41,117 nucleotides of DNA from Verrucomicrobiales bacterium (lineage in GTDB: Bacteria > Verrucomicrobiota > Verrucomicrobiia > Verrucomicrobiales > DEV007): positions 1 to 41,117 of the forward strand of contig JARGOP010000004.1 in NCBI GenBank assembly GCA_029233965.1, given 5' to 3'. Each line of letters starts with the position of its first letter. Within the stretch, counting starts at the first letter, position 1. Under the pieces are notes generated by a model that saw only the letters and a program-made list of their open reading frames with translations, searched no databases and had not been told where the DNA came from. Of the stretch, positions 32,091-40,122 are shown piece by piece. The translations under genes and the position numbers were made by a program.

Positions 32091-34583
32091 TCACTTCGGC
32101 AACGGACGATGCAGAGTCGAGATCAAGGCGTCTGCGATCGCGGCCATTCCGGCATCTCCGGGATGATTCGCTACTCCGGCGTGTTGAAAAGGCCGTTCAG
32201 ACCGGGCAAAGTTGCTTTCGTCTTTGCTCAGTTTACTGATGTCGACAAAAGTCCCGCCGACCGAATCACAAGCCAGTTTCAACGCTTCGTCTTTGGCGGG
32301 ATTTGCCCAGAAGCAACTGCGGACGAGAATGGTCGGATTCCGATCCGCCTTCAGTTTTTTCAGCAACTGAGTGACACTTTTTTGAAACGTCTCCTGATCC
32401 TCCGCGGTTTTCAAGGCGGGAACATTTTCGCCAATCGCGACGATGACTAAGTCAGCCTGAAAATCGAAGGCGTCTTTCAGTTTGCCTTGAATGTCATACC
32501 CGGCATGACCCCGTTCGAAGTCAGCAATATTTTTCACGAGGGTATCGGGCGCGCTGCCTGATGGTGCGGTGAGCGCCTCCGTGACGAGATGCACGTAGTC
32601 CCTGGATTCCGCGCTTGCTGCCATGCCCCAGTTCCCTGCCCAGTCGATCTCTGCTTTGGGGCCATGTTTCGTGATGCTGTTTCCGAGGAAAAGCACTTTC
32701 CGATAGGCGGCCTGTTGTGCCGGTTGGCTCACGACCCAGTCCCAACGTTCCCCTGCAGTCTCAAGCTGAGATGCGAGGTTCTCTTCACTCAGGTAACGCT
32801 GCCGAATGAGGGCCTCGAGAACCTCTTTCACTTTCCTGAGATAAGCCTCTTTCGAGGTATACCGTGTCTCGATGGAGGGTCGTGGATCCTTCGTTTTCTC
32901 CCGCTGAGATTCCGTCACAGCAAAGGGAATCCAGGCCCCGCGCAGCAGAACCAGTTCATGCGGAGATCCCATGGAGTCGGGGCGAAAGACCCAGCCTGTA
33001 GCCGTTCCCAGCGGGACCGCGACCCCGGGCATACGGATGCCGGCGATGTCATTCCCATCGTCATCCACTTGCGGGACGAGGAGCGGGAGCTCAGCACCCT
33101 CTCCGGCACCATCAGGCCACTGCGGATTGCGGACACGGCCTCCAGCCTTGAGGGCATTTGGCTGCGACATGCCGGGGATATCCGGAAACTTCACCCCGGC
33201 GACCGGAACCAGAGTGCCGTCTTTGAATTTCGGATAGGCACTCGGCGGGGGTGCAATCCCTTCACTCACCCAGCGATGCATCGCCAGGCGGAGTGCGGTG
33301 ATGACATCGTTGCCATTCACGGGGTTTGCCATCGGAGCACCCGCGACCAGTGAAGTGGGAGGAAATGACGAGGGACCGTGTTGTGTCCCCGCGAGGAAGT
33401 AGGACCGGACATTCTCCGGAAACTCCACGTCCTTCGTTCCCGCAGGATCGGTGTGAGTGAGGGCGGCAACCCTTCCCGCGCCCCAATACTCGGCGGCGGT
33501 TGTGGTATAGAAAACTTTGGGCGGATGTTTCACGCGCGGATTTTCAAGAACTCCCTCCGTGTGATTGCTGACGGGATCCGTCATTGCTGTATCGGCAAAC
33601 GGGAAGGAAGTCGTGTAGAATCCGGCCACCCCGCGCGGGGTCGACCAGCGCTGATTCAAGACGAGGCGTCCCGCTCCCGCAATGTGGGCCATGACTCCGT
33701 CGAGCACCTGCCTGCCCTCCTCATCGGTATTGAATCCGAGATACATAAAGTCGCGCAGAAACCGCCCGCACTGCGATGACCCGAAGGCGTAGGCATGATC
33801 AACCGGAGCGGGCGAATCTGAACCATGCTTCAGCCAGGACACGGCATCGCGAATCGCGGCATAGCCGAGGCCTGCGATCGGTGGGGCTTCGGCCAGGTAA
33901 AAAATCTCGTAGTTTTTCCCTGCTTCAAAACCGCCCTGGAGACGGATCTGATTGTCTTCCCAACTCCATTGCTCCCGCGGTACCTCGGTCCCTTCGGGAA
34001 AGGCAGCGCGTGTTCGCACAATCAGGCGGCTCTCCGGTCCGTCCATGTCCACCGGCGGGTAGTCTGCCAAATCGGTGAGCATTTGCCGGTCTGTCGTTTT
34101 CGCGGGGGTAAAGTTTGCCCTCACCACTCCACGAATCGGGGTGCCGTCAGGGTTCTGAGCGGACGGCACTTCGATCCGCATTTTGTCATCCTGCTCCGGC
34201 ACATCAAATTCCCAGCCGACGTTCAGAACGGTGAAGCCGTTTTCTGTGACCCAGTCGGCAAGTCTTGCCTTGCCGCCACGATTTGGAATCTCGACCCAGG
34301 CAGCACCGTTGCTTTGCTTCGCATCCTTCGGTTTTAAAATACGAAGATCCGAGGAAAAACTCACCTTACCCGCTGTATTTTCCGGAGCGAGTTCGACATC
34401 TGCGATGATGGCGTTTTCAGGCCGTGCCGGATCGATTTCGAAATGCAAATGACCAACGATTTCTTCATACCCCGACGCCCCGACATCTTTACGCTCAGAA
34501 ACTTCCACGCGCACAACCCCGGCGCTGGCGACCGTGGAGAGACACAAAAAAAAGAGGAAGAGACGGAAACGTGAAAAAATCAT
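32091..34583 (-). CDS. Secreted Abhydrolase_10-type hydrolase fused to SGNH/GDSL domain
   Basis: The ATG at 34583 begins the signal peptide MIFSRFRLFLFFLCLSTVASA; the frame extends 12 codons further only with a TTG start. The first about 600 residues match 'alpha/beta hydrolase domain' proteins: AWVEIPNRGGKARLADWVTE, FEAGKNYEIFYLAEAPPIAG, the nucleophile region AYAFGSSQCGRFLRDFMYLG (about 262-281), VKHPPKVFYTTTAAEYWGAG and SYFLAGTQHGPSSFP. The C-terminal about 210 residues form an SGNH esterase with KVLFLGNSITKHGPK (Ser about 633), the ADLVIVAIGENV block and the closing HAGVANHPGDAGM. SGNH enzymes remove acyl or acetyl groups from glycans. The two hydrolase domains in one chain suggest a polysaccharide-modifying bifunctional esterase; this is inference. 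Confidence 0.85.
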   Translation of the reverse strand: MIFSRFRLFLFFLCLSTVASAGVVRVEVSERKDVGASGYEEIVGHLHFEIDPARPENAIIADVELAPENTAGKVSFSSDLRILKPKDAKQSNGAAWVEIPNRGGKARLADWVTENGFTVLNVGWEFDVPEQDDKMRIEVPSAQNPDGTPIRGVVRANFTPAKTTDRQMLTDLADYPPVDMDGPESRLIVRTRAAFPEGTEVPREQWSWEDNQIRLQGGFEAGKNYEIFYLAEAPPIAGLGYAAIRDAVSWLKHGSDSPAPVDHAYAFGSSQCGRFLRDFMYLGFNTDEEGRQVLDGVMAHIAGAGRLVLNQRWSTPRGVAGFYTTSFPFADTAMTDPVSNHTEGVLENPRVKHPPKVFYTTTAAEYWGAGRVAALTHTDPAGTKDVEFPENVRSYFLAGTQHGPSSFPPTSLVAGAPMANPVNGNDVITALRLAMHRWVSEGIAPPPSAYPKFKDGTLVPVAGVKFPDIPGMSQPNALKAGGRVRNPQWPDGAGEGAELPLLVPQVDDDGNDIAGIRMPGVAVPLGTATGWVFRPDSMGSPHELVLLRGAWIPFAVTESQREKTKDPRPSIETRYTSKEAYLRKVKEVLEALIRQRYLSEENLASQLETAGERWDWVVSQPAQQAAYRKVLFLGNSITKHGPKAEIDWAGNWGMAASAESRDYVHLVTEALTAPSGSAPDTLVKNIADFERGHAGYDIQGKLKDAFDFQADLVIVAIGENVPALKTAEDQETFQKSVTQLLKKLKADRNPTILVRSCFWANPAKDEALKLACDSVGGTFVDISKLSKDESNFARSERPFQHAGVANHPGDAGMAAIADALISTLHRPLPK

Positions 34584-34625
34584 TGGAGGGCAATAACTGA
34601 GCGGAAATTCCTTTCTCAAGTCCGC

Positions 34626-34660
34626 AAACCGGAAATTTCAATTCCGCCGCTTTCCGGTTT
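34626..34660 (-). promoter_or_regulatory. Perfect 10-bp inverted repeat AAACCGGAAA-N15-TTTCCGGTTT
   Basis: Arms at 34626-34635 and 34651-34660 pair without mismatch and are separated by 15 bases. The element ends 42 bases before the start of the Abhydrolase_10-SGNH gene (34583) and lies in the divergent gap with the small membrane protein gene. No plus-strand gene ends nearby, so a terminator role is unlikely despite the T-run at 34658-34662. An operator is the better reading. Confidence 0.45.
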
Positions 34661-34789
34661 TTCGACAAGACCGGGGATTGCGATGGATCCCACAGAGATC
34701 GAGTCCTACATTCCGGCTATCCGCTCTGCTTGCCGTTCCGGGAAGTCCTGCCACCGTCGACTGGAAACAACTCATGTCCGTTCAAACAT

Positions 34790-35059
34790 ATGATTCCCTT
34801 TCTCCGCGCTGCATCGCTCCTTTTCGCTCTCGCTTTTCTCCTGCTCGGTTTGGTTTGGACATATTGGATCGCATTGCTAGGCTGGCTTGCGGGAGCGCTT
34901 GCATGGGCGGCACTTGCCCGGGCTCGCCGATTGGAGCGCAGCGCTGAAATTGAGCGGACGACAGGCCGGGCGCGGTTCGATGCAATGGTTCTCTGGCTGC
35001 TCGCGTTGTCGGCTCTCGCCTCGGTGGTGTCTCTGGTGGCTGTTCTGATCCGCAATTGA
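34790..35059 (+). CDS. Small membrane protein of unknown function
   Basis: The ATG at 34790 gives an 89-residue protein with three hydrophobic segments (about 4-24, 25-43 and 66-87) and a basic/acidic loop between the second and third (RARRLERSAEIERTTGRARF). It has no recognisable motif. It lies 125 bases upstream of the nucleotidyltransferase gene on the same strand. The frame extends upstream to a TTG at 34730, which adds a segment without hydrophobic character. Support comes from the clean membrane pattern; the opposite-strand frame over the same bases looks non-coding. Confidence 0.55.
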   Translation: MIPFLRAASLLFALAFLLLGLVWTYWIALLGWLAGALAWAALARARRLERSAEIERTTGRARFDAMVLWLLALSALASVVSLVAVLIRN

Positions 35060-35184
35060 ACGGCGGAAAAGAGTGGCACGGTTGAGAATTTTGAAGAGCT
35101 CTCGTACGCTTCCGGGATTCTCTATTTCATCCGGAGGTGTGGAAAACCGTCACGCATCGCATATTATTGAGTAGAGTGTAGAAA

Positions 35185-36111
35185 ATGGAACGGATCCCGA
35201 TTACCATTATGGCCGGAAGCGACCACGCGCCCGGCCACCTCCCGGAATCAAGCTCCGGCTTGCACTCCCTCTCGACGTTTTACAAAGGTGTGGAGGTGAC
35301 GGTGGGTGACAGGCCGTTGATTGCCCTCCTCATCGAGGAAATCGAGAAGTCGGGCAGTTTCGGCCCGGTGACGATCGCAGGTCCCGCCGCGATCTACAAG
35401 CCACTCGGACTGAATGCAAAAATTCTCGATACCAACGGCAGTATCGGCACCAACTTGAAAGCGGCGATGGATGATCACCGCAAGAGTCAGGGAAGCGCGC
35501 CGATCGCCCTGCTCGCCTACGATGTGCTCCTGAATGCTGACGATTTCGACGAGCTTCGCCGCAGTTACGAGAAGGACAAATCCTGCGCCGTGTGGGTGCC
35601 CTTTGTCCGGAAGCCTGAAAACAGCGAGGAACTGGGGGCCTTCGGATGGAAACCCACCTACCGCCTGCTTCCCACGAAGGGCGAAGTTCCGGTGAATATT
35701 CTGCCGGGACATCTCGCCATTCTCCAGCCTGAGGCAATGCGATTGCCCATCCTCTACGAACTGCTGAATCTGGCGTATCAAACGAGGAACCATCCGGTAG
35801 CGACCAGGAAAAAGGTCATGGTTCGTTCCGTGATCGGAAAACTCCTCCTCAATGATCTGCGCACCCTGGCTTCGCTCCGCGTACCGCGTCTCACGGTCTC
35901 GGTGATCGCGAACGGTCTCAAAATCGCGGAGCGTCTGAGGAAAGGCGACCTGACGATCCCGGAACTGGAGGATGCCATTGGCGGGATCTTTTTACATCAT
36001 GACCACGAGGCCGGGCGTTCAGGCAGCGGGGTCCGCCATCCCATCGTCGACATTCTCCGCCTCGCCGAAGACATTGATACCCGGGAAGAGGCGGCTGACC
36101 TCAATCTCTGA
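35185..36111 (+). CDS. Nucleotidyltransferase family protein (MobA-like fold)
   Basis: The 308-residue cytoplasmic protein starts PITIMAGSDHAPGHLPESSS, resembling the nucleotide-binding N-terminus of NTP transferases of the MobA/GlmU type, though the classic LAGGxSxRMG loop is altered to MAGSDHAPG. It continues with YKGVEVTVGDRPLIALLIEE, the strand GPVTIAGPAAIYKPLGLNAK, the acid-containing strand APIALLAYDVLLNADDFDEL and NILPGHLAILQPEAMRLPIL. The C-terminal 100 residues are helical (MVRSVIGKLLLNDLRTLASL). It probably transfers a nucleotidyl group to a sugar phosphate or cofactor precursor, but the loop change makes activity uncertain. A promoter may lie in the AT-rich bases 35150-35180. Confidence 0.7.
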   Translation: MERIPITIMAGSDHAPGHLPESSSGLHSLSTFYKGVEVTVGDRPLIALLIEEIEKSGSFGPVTIAGPAAIYKPLGLNAKILDTNGSIGTNLKAAMDDHRKSQGSAPIALLAYDVLLNADDFDELRRSYEKDKSCAVWVPFVRKPENSEELGAFGWKPTYRLLPTKGEVPVNILPGHLAILQPEAMRLPILYELLNLAYQTRNHPVATRKKVMVRSVIGKLLLNDLRTLASLRVPRLTVSVIANGLKIAERLRKGDLTIPELEDAIGGIFLHHDHEAGRSGSGVRHPIVDILRLAEDIDTREEAADLNL

Positions 36112-36140
36112 GGGCGGATGGAAGTTCGGATGAATGGGGT

Positions 36141-36153
36141 CCCTTGGGAAGGG
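36141..36153. terminator. Short hairpin between convergent genes at 36.1 kb
   Basis: CCCTT (36141-36145) pairs with AAGGG (36149-36153) with a 3-base loop, 30 bases after the nucleotidyltransferase stop and 26 bases from the end of the facing PVC gene. There is no T-run, so a bidirectional terminator is only a suggestion. Confidence 0.25.
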
Positions 36154-36178
36154 TTGCCAGACGCCGCGAGACTGAATC

Positions 36179-39100
36179 TCACTTCCCATACACCTTGCTC
36201 TCCGGATCGCCACCGGCCATGAGGTAGGCCATGAGATCGCGGAGTTCTTCGGGATTGATCATGTTGATGAGCCCGGGAGGCATTTGGGAAACGGGAAGTT
36301 GCTTCACTTCTTTCACCTCACTTTTCGCCACTTCAGTGGGAGCGGCGGTGTGGTCCGGAGGATAGATCGAAACCCGGTCCCCGTTCTCGACGTAGAGTCC
36401 GGTCGTGACGGTGCCGTCCTGCAGGGTGACCTCAAACATGCTGTACTGGTCGGAGACGTCTTTGCCCGGATCAATGATCGCTTCGAGAACATAGGGGGCG
36501 TCGAATTTGTTGGGGATTGTGGTCAGGTCAGGACCAATGTCCCCGCCGAGGCCGTTGAGACGGTGGCAGGCTCCACAGCTCGTGGCATGGAAGAGGCTGC
36601 GACCGTTTTCAAAATCCGCCTTCCTGAAGTTCAGGTGTTTCCCGGCCGACTCGAGGGTGTAGACCTGGCCCGGGCCGACGATGGGCCGGATCTCGAAATC
36701 CGGAACCGGATTGAAATTTTCCCCGGAAATTTCAGCGAGGGCGAGGCGGTCCTGATTCGACATCGCGCCGAGATGGAGATCGCGGATATTGGCCAGGAAA
36801 CCGGGGAAACTGGCTCCCCCTTCGCCCTTCGCCGCCTCGTTGAGGAGTTCAATGCAGGTGCGCCGGTCTTCGAGGGTCCACCCCGTGCGGACGTTCGCCA
36901 GCATCATGGCATAGTAGACCTCGCGGCTGGGGGGATGGTTGTCGAGAAACGACTTCACCTTGCCTCCATAGCCGGCGTTACGGGCCGCGATTTCGGCCCA
37001 GTCGGGCACTTCGGGGGCCCCGCGGCTCGCGATCAGTTCGGTCGTTTTCTTCACGACGGTGGGCGACTGCAGGTAGACGAGGACACGGATCAGCTCGGTA
37101 TTGAGATTGGGGCTCCCGGCGGGAAGGAAAGGGTCGAGTTTTTCAATGACGGCGGGGCGCTGCGCTTCGGACGGGCTCCCGAGGCGGATGAAAGTGAGCG
37201 CGTAAGCGCGAAGGAGGCCGAGCTTCTGGCGTTCGGTCAGGGCCGCGAAATCGACTCCGAGAAGCGCCTCGACCAGTCCCGGCTGATGACTCTTGTCACC
37301 GCTGCGGGCGAGGGCCACGGCGGCGGCAATGAGCGCCTGCGGGTTGCGCTCCGAGAGGGCCCGCGCATCCCAGCTTTCGACCGGCTGCGATTCGATCGCG
37401 ACCCGGGCGGCATGGCGGAGAAAGACGTCTTCGGAAGCGAGATACGGCCAGGCTTCTTCTACGGCCCGGTCATGAGAAACGCCATGATAGGCTTCGAGGG
37501 AACGGGCGATCTCGCGATCTTTGGTCGGAGCGAGAGCGGGCACCTTCCCAGTGGGATCGGAACCGGTGTAGCGCACCCGGTACATCGCCGACTGCGTTCC
37601 CCGACCGCCGACGAGAAAGTAGAGATTACCGTCCTCTCCAATGACACCATCGGTCACGGGGAGCGGGACTCCGGCGACGAAGACTTCCTTGGTGCCAACG
37701 TAGCCGGCGCCTTTCTGTTCAGGGTGGATCGCCCAGATCGTCCCGAAGGTCCAGTCGAGGGCAAAGAGCGCGCGCTGGTATTTTTCGGGAAACCCGGCTT
37801 CGGTTCCGGAAAGGAAACCGGTCGGGGAGCCCGGGCCGATTTCGACGACCGGAGGGAGACTGTCCTCGTAGTAGGTCGGCCATTTTCCGGTTCCGCTGCG
37901 CCATCCGTGATCCGATCCGCTCGCGACAAAGTTGATCCGGGTCGGGCGATACCAGTAGCTGCCCATGTCCCACTCCATGTCAGCGTCATAGGCGAAGAGA
38001 TCGCCGGCGGAATTCAAAGTGGCGTCATATTCGTTGCGGAATCCCATGCTGATAAGATCATGCATTTTCGTCTTGGGATCGTAACGGGAAATCCAGCCTC
38101 CGGGCGCAAGGCGTCCGCGCGCGTGGCCCCGGGCATCCCACAGGCGGGGAAGGAGGTGATCTTCATCCCAGGACTGGACACGATTTCTCGCGGTCGCTTC
38201 TTCCGGGGGAATCGGGGAACTGTTCCCTCCCACGAGATAGAGTTGCTCGCCAGTTTCGTCGAGGAGGACGGCATGATTTCCGTGCTCCCCTCCCCCGGTG
38301 CTGGAAGGCTGCGCTTCGACCGTATCGAGTTGGCCGTCTCCATCGGTGTCGGTGATGCGGTAAAAGTGTCCGCCGTTCCTATGAAACCAGAGACTATCAA
38401 ACGCCCAAAGGAGCCCCTGGGCGCCGGAGAGAGGCTCGTCCGATCCGGGCATCTTCAGGCCCGTGGGCTTCACCTCGACACCCCCTTCGCTCACGGTGAT
38501 ATGAAAGAGTCCCTTGTCCCCCTGATCGCAGGCGTAGAACCCGCCGCCCGGTTCATTGCAGAGCGAGACCCAGGATCCCTCCTCGTCTTTGGGAACGGTG
38601 TAGAGAAGCTCGGCGGCAAAGTCTTTCGCGACCGTCAGTTCCCCGGCATCGGACAGAGACTTCCCGCCGCCGCCACCTCCGCCCGGCCCGTTGAGTCCCG
38701 CGATTCCCCAGGGCGAGACACCGAAGGCTCCGAGGGTTTTCAATTTGGCGGTCCAACTGGAATCATCGAAATCCGGCTTCTCCCATCCCGGCGCCGACTC
38801 GAGGGAGAGCTTCCAATCCGGAGTCGAAATGACCTGCTGTTTTTTTCCGTCGGCGGTTTCGATTTCCAGTTTCAGCACGAAAGCAGCGGTCCCTCCGCGG
38901 TTGCGGGCTTCCGCAGCGATCGTGTTTTTCCCCGGCTTGAGAAACTGCTTCGCATCGAGCCTCATGACGGGGTCGCCCCAGTCTTTCGCGACTCCCGCTT
39001 TGACTCCGTTGAGCCAGATCGTGGCTCCGTTGTCGCAAGTCATGTAAAGCCTCGCGAGCTTGATCCCGCCGCCGATCTCGAAGCTGTAACGGAGGTAAAC

Positions 39101-39940
39101 CGGTTCGTTGTCGGTTTTGTCCGCGCGCCAGATCCAGTTCGGCTTCGGGGCTTCGCTGATCCACTGGTAGGCAAGATTGGGACGCGGGGCATTGGCTGCC
39201 GCAACCGGCGCTGCTGAGGGAAACTTCGCGGCGGCATCGGTCAGGGTTTTCTTCGCCTCATCCCCGGAAAGCGCGCGATAGCGGAGATTCCTGAACTCCA
39301 CTTTCATGGGGGGACCGGCATGGAGCTGCAGGCCGAGCTTTCCGGAAGCAAGGGAAAGAGGATGATCGTCCGTGAGATCGACGGTGACGACATCGTTCAC
39401 CAAATGAACGAGCCGGTTGCCGACGGCGACGATGCGCAGCGTGTTCCATTCGGTCGATGTCAGGGTGGTGGAAGGGGCGGTTTCCGCGACGACCTTTTTC
39501 GACTCGTCCTTCGCATACTCAACCCGCTGGTGGCGGGTCGCGATGATCCCCCGCTTGCCAAGCTTCTCGCCGTACATCATCCCGAAGTATTCAGGCTTGG
39601 GGTGAAGGTCCGCCTGGTAGCCTTTTAAGACAACGCCGGCGTCATCGACCGTTTCGCTGCGGTACTGCACGCCGGAATTGTTGCCTTCGAACTTCACTTC
39701 ACAGGTGAATTCAAAATCGCTCACCTCGCCTCCCTGCCACACGAGGAAGGTGTTTCCTTTCGTCGGATTCTCCGCTGTGGTCTGACCGACGATGGTCCCC
39801 CCGCTCACGGACCAGAAGCCGTCCGCGCCTTTCCACCCCTCAAGTGATTTGCCATCGAAGAGGGATTGAAAATCGGCCGCCGGCAGCCTTGCCGGAATGA
39901 TACAGAATAACGCGGAGAGAAATAGATTTCGGAGGAACAT
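36179..39940 (-). CDS. DUF1080-PVC beta-propeller-HEAT-haem domain fusion protein
   Basis: This 1253-residue exported protein has a signal peptide (MFLRNLFLSALFCIIPARLP), then a DUF1080 (3-keto-disaccharide hydrolase-like, LamG-fold) domain (about 22-230: FQSLFDGKSLEGWKG, NSGVQYRSE, GYQADLHP, WNTLRIVAVGNRLVHLVND), a galactose-binding-like domain (about 255-395, ATIWLNGVKAGVAKDWG), a GPGGGGGGGKS linker (about 420), a propeller of the PVC dehydrogenase type (about 430-830: RITDTDGDGQLDTVEAQ, YDADMEWDMGSYWYRPTRIN), HEAT-like repeats, and a haem domain with CGACH at 1122-1126 and a C-terminal SQMPPGLINMINPEELRDLM. DUF1080 proteins can cleave 3-keto-glycosides, so a linked oxidation/cleavage of a disaccharide is plausible. 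The direct repeats at 39968-39992 lie just upstream. Confidence 0.9.
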   Translation of the reverse strand: MFLRNLFLSALFCIIPARLPAADFQSLFDGKSLEGWKGADGFWSVSGGTIVGQTTAENPTKGNTFLVWQGGEVSDFEFTCEVKFEGNNSGVQYRSETVDDAGVVLKGYQADLHPKPEYFGMMYGEKLGKRGIIATRHQRVEYAKDESKKVVAETAPSTTLTSTEWNTLRIVAVGNRLVHLVNDVVTVDLTDDHPLSLASGKLGLQLHAGPPMKVEFRNLRYRALSGDEAKKTLTDAAAKFPSAAPVAAANAPRPNLAYQWISEAPKPNWIWRADKTDNEPVYLRYSFEIGGGIKLARLYMTCDNGATIWLNGVKAGVAKDWGDPVMRLDAKQFLKPGKNTIAAEARNRGGTAAFVLKLEIETADGKKQQVISTPDWKLSLESAPGWEKPDFDDSSWTAKLKTLGAFGVSPWGIAGLNGPGGGGGGGKSLSDAGELTVAKDFAAELLYTVPKDEEGSWVSLCNEPGGGFYACDQGDKGLFHITVSEGGVEVKPTGLKMPGSDEPLSGAQGLLWAFDSLWFHRNGGHFYRITDTDGDGQLDTVEAQPSSTGGGEHGNHAVLLDETGEQLYLVGGNSSPIPPEEATARNRVQSWDEDHLLPRLWDARGHARGRLAPGGWISRYDPKTKMHDLISMGFRNEYDATLNSAGDLFAYDADMEWDMGSYWYRPTRINFVASGSDHGWRSGTGKWPTYYEDSLPPVVEIGPGSPTGFLSGTEAGFPEKYQRALFALDWTFGTIWAIHPEQKGAGYVGTKEVFVAGVPLPVTDGVIGEDGNLYFLVGGRGTQSAMYRVRYTGSDPTGKVPALAPTKDREIARSLEAYHGVSHDRAVEEAWPYLASEDVFLRHAARVAIESQPVESWDARALSERNPQALIAAAVALARSGDKSHQPGLVEALLGVDFAALTERQKLGLLRAYALTFIRLGSPSEAQRPAVIEKLDPFLPAGSPNLNTELIRVLVYLQSPTVVKKTTELIASRGAPEVPDWAEIAARNAGYGGKVKSFLDNHPPSREVYYAMMLANVRTGWTLEDRRTCIELLNEAAKGEGGASFPGFLANIRDLHLGAMSNQDRLALAEISGENFNPVPDFEIRPIVGPGQVYTLESAGKHLNFRKADFENGRSLFHATSCGACHRLNGLGGDIGPDLTTIPNKFDAPYVLEAIIDPGKDVSDQYSMFEVTLQDGTVTTGLYVENGDRVSIYPPDHTAAPTEVAKSEVKEVKQLPVSQMPPGLINMINPEELRDLMAYLMAGGDPESKVYGK

Positions 39941-39967
39941 GATTTCAGGAGGGGGTCGGATTTATCG

Positions 39968-39992
39968 GCGCAAAAGGGATCGCGCAAAAGGG
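39968..39992 (-). repeat. Tandem copies of GCGCAAAAGGG upstream of the DUF1080-PVC gene
   Basis: Two exact 11-base copies (39968-39978 and 39982-39992) are separated by ATC, a 14-base period. They begin 28 bases before the start codon at 39940. An inverted partial copy, TTTGCGCC, lies at 40054-40061. The spacing puts them in the likely promoter or leader, so they could be an activator or repressor site. Confidence 0.4.
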
Positions 39993-40122
39993 CGCGGCGC
40001 CGTCGTTAATCTGGACAAAGGATCGTTCCCCGCACAATCCCTATTCGCGTCCGTTTGCGCCGGGAAAGTCATCGCAACGGGAACAAATCCTGCCGCAATG
40101 CTGAGATGAATCGCATCCCTGC

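Noticed and set aside
36284-39217. 977-residue plus-strand frame opposite the DUF1080-PVC gene
   Set aside because: Same composition artefact; no recognisable domain and no leader.
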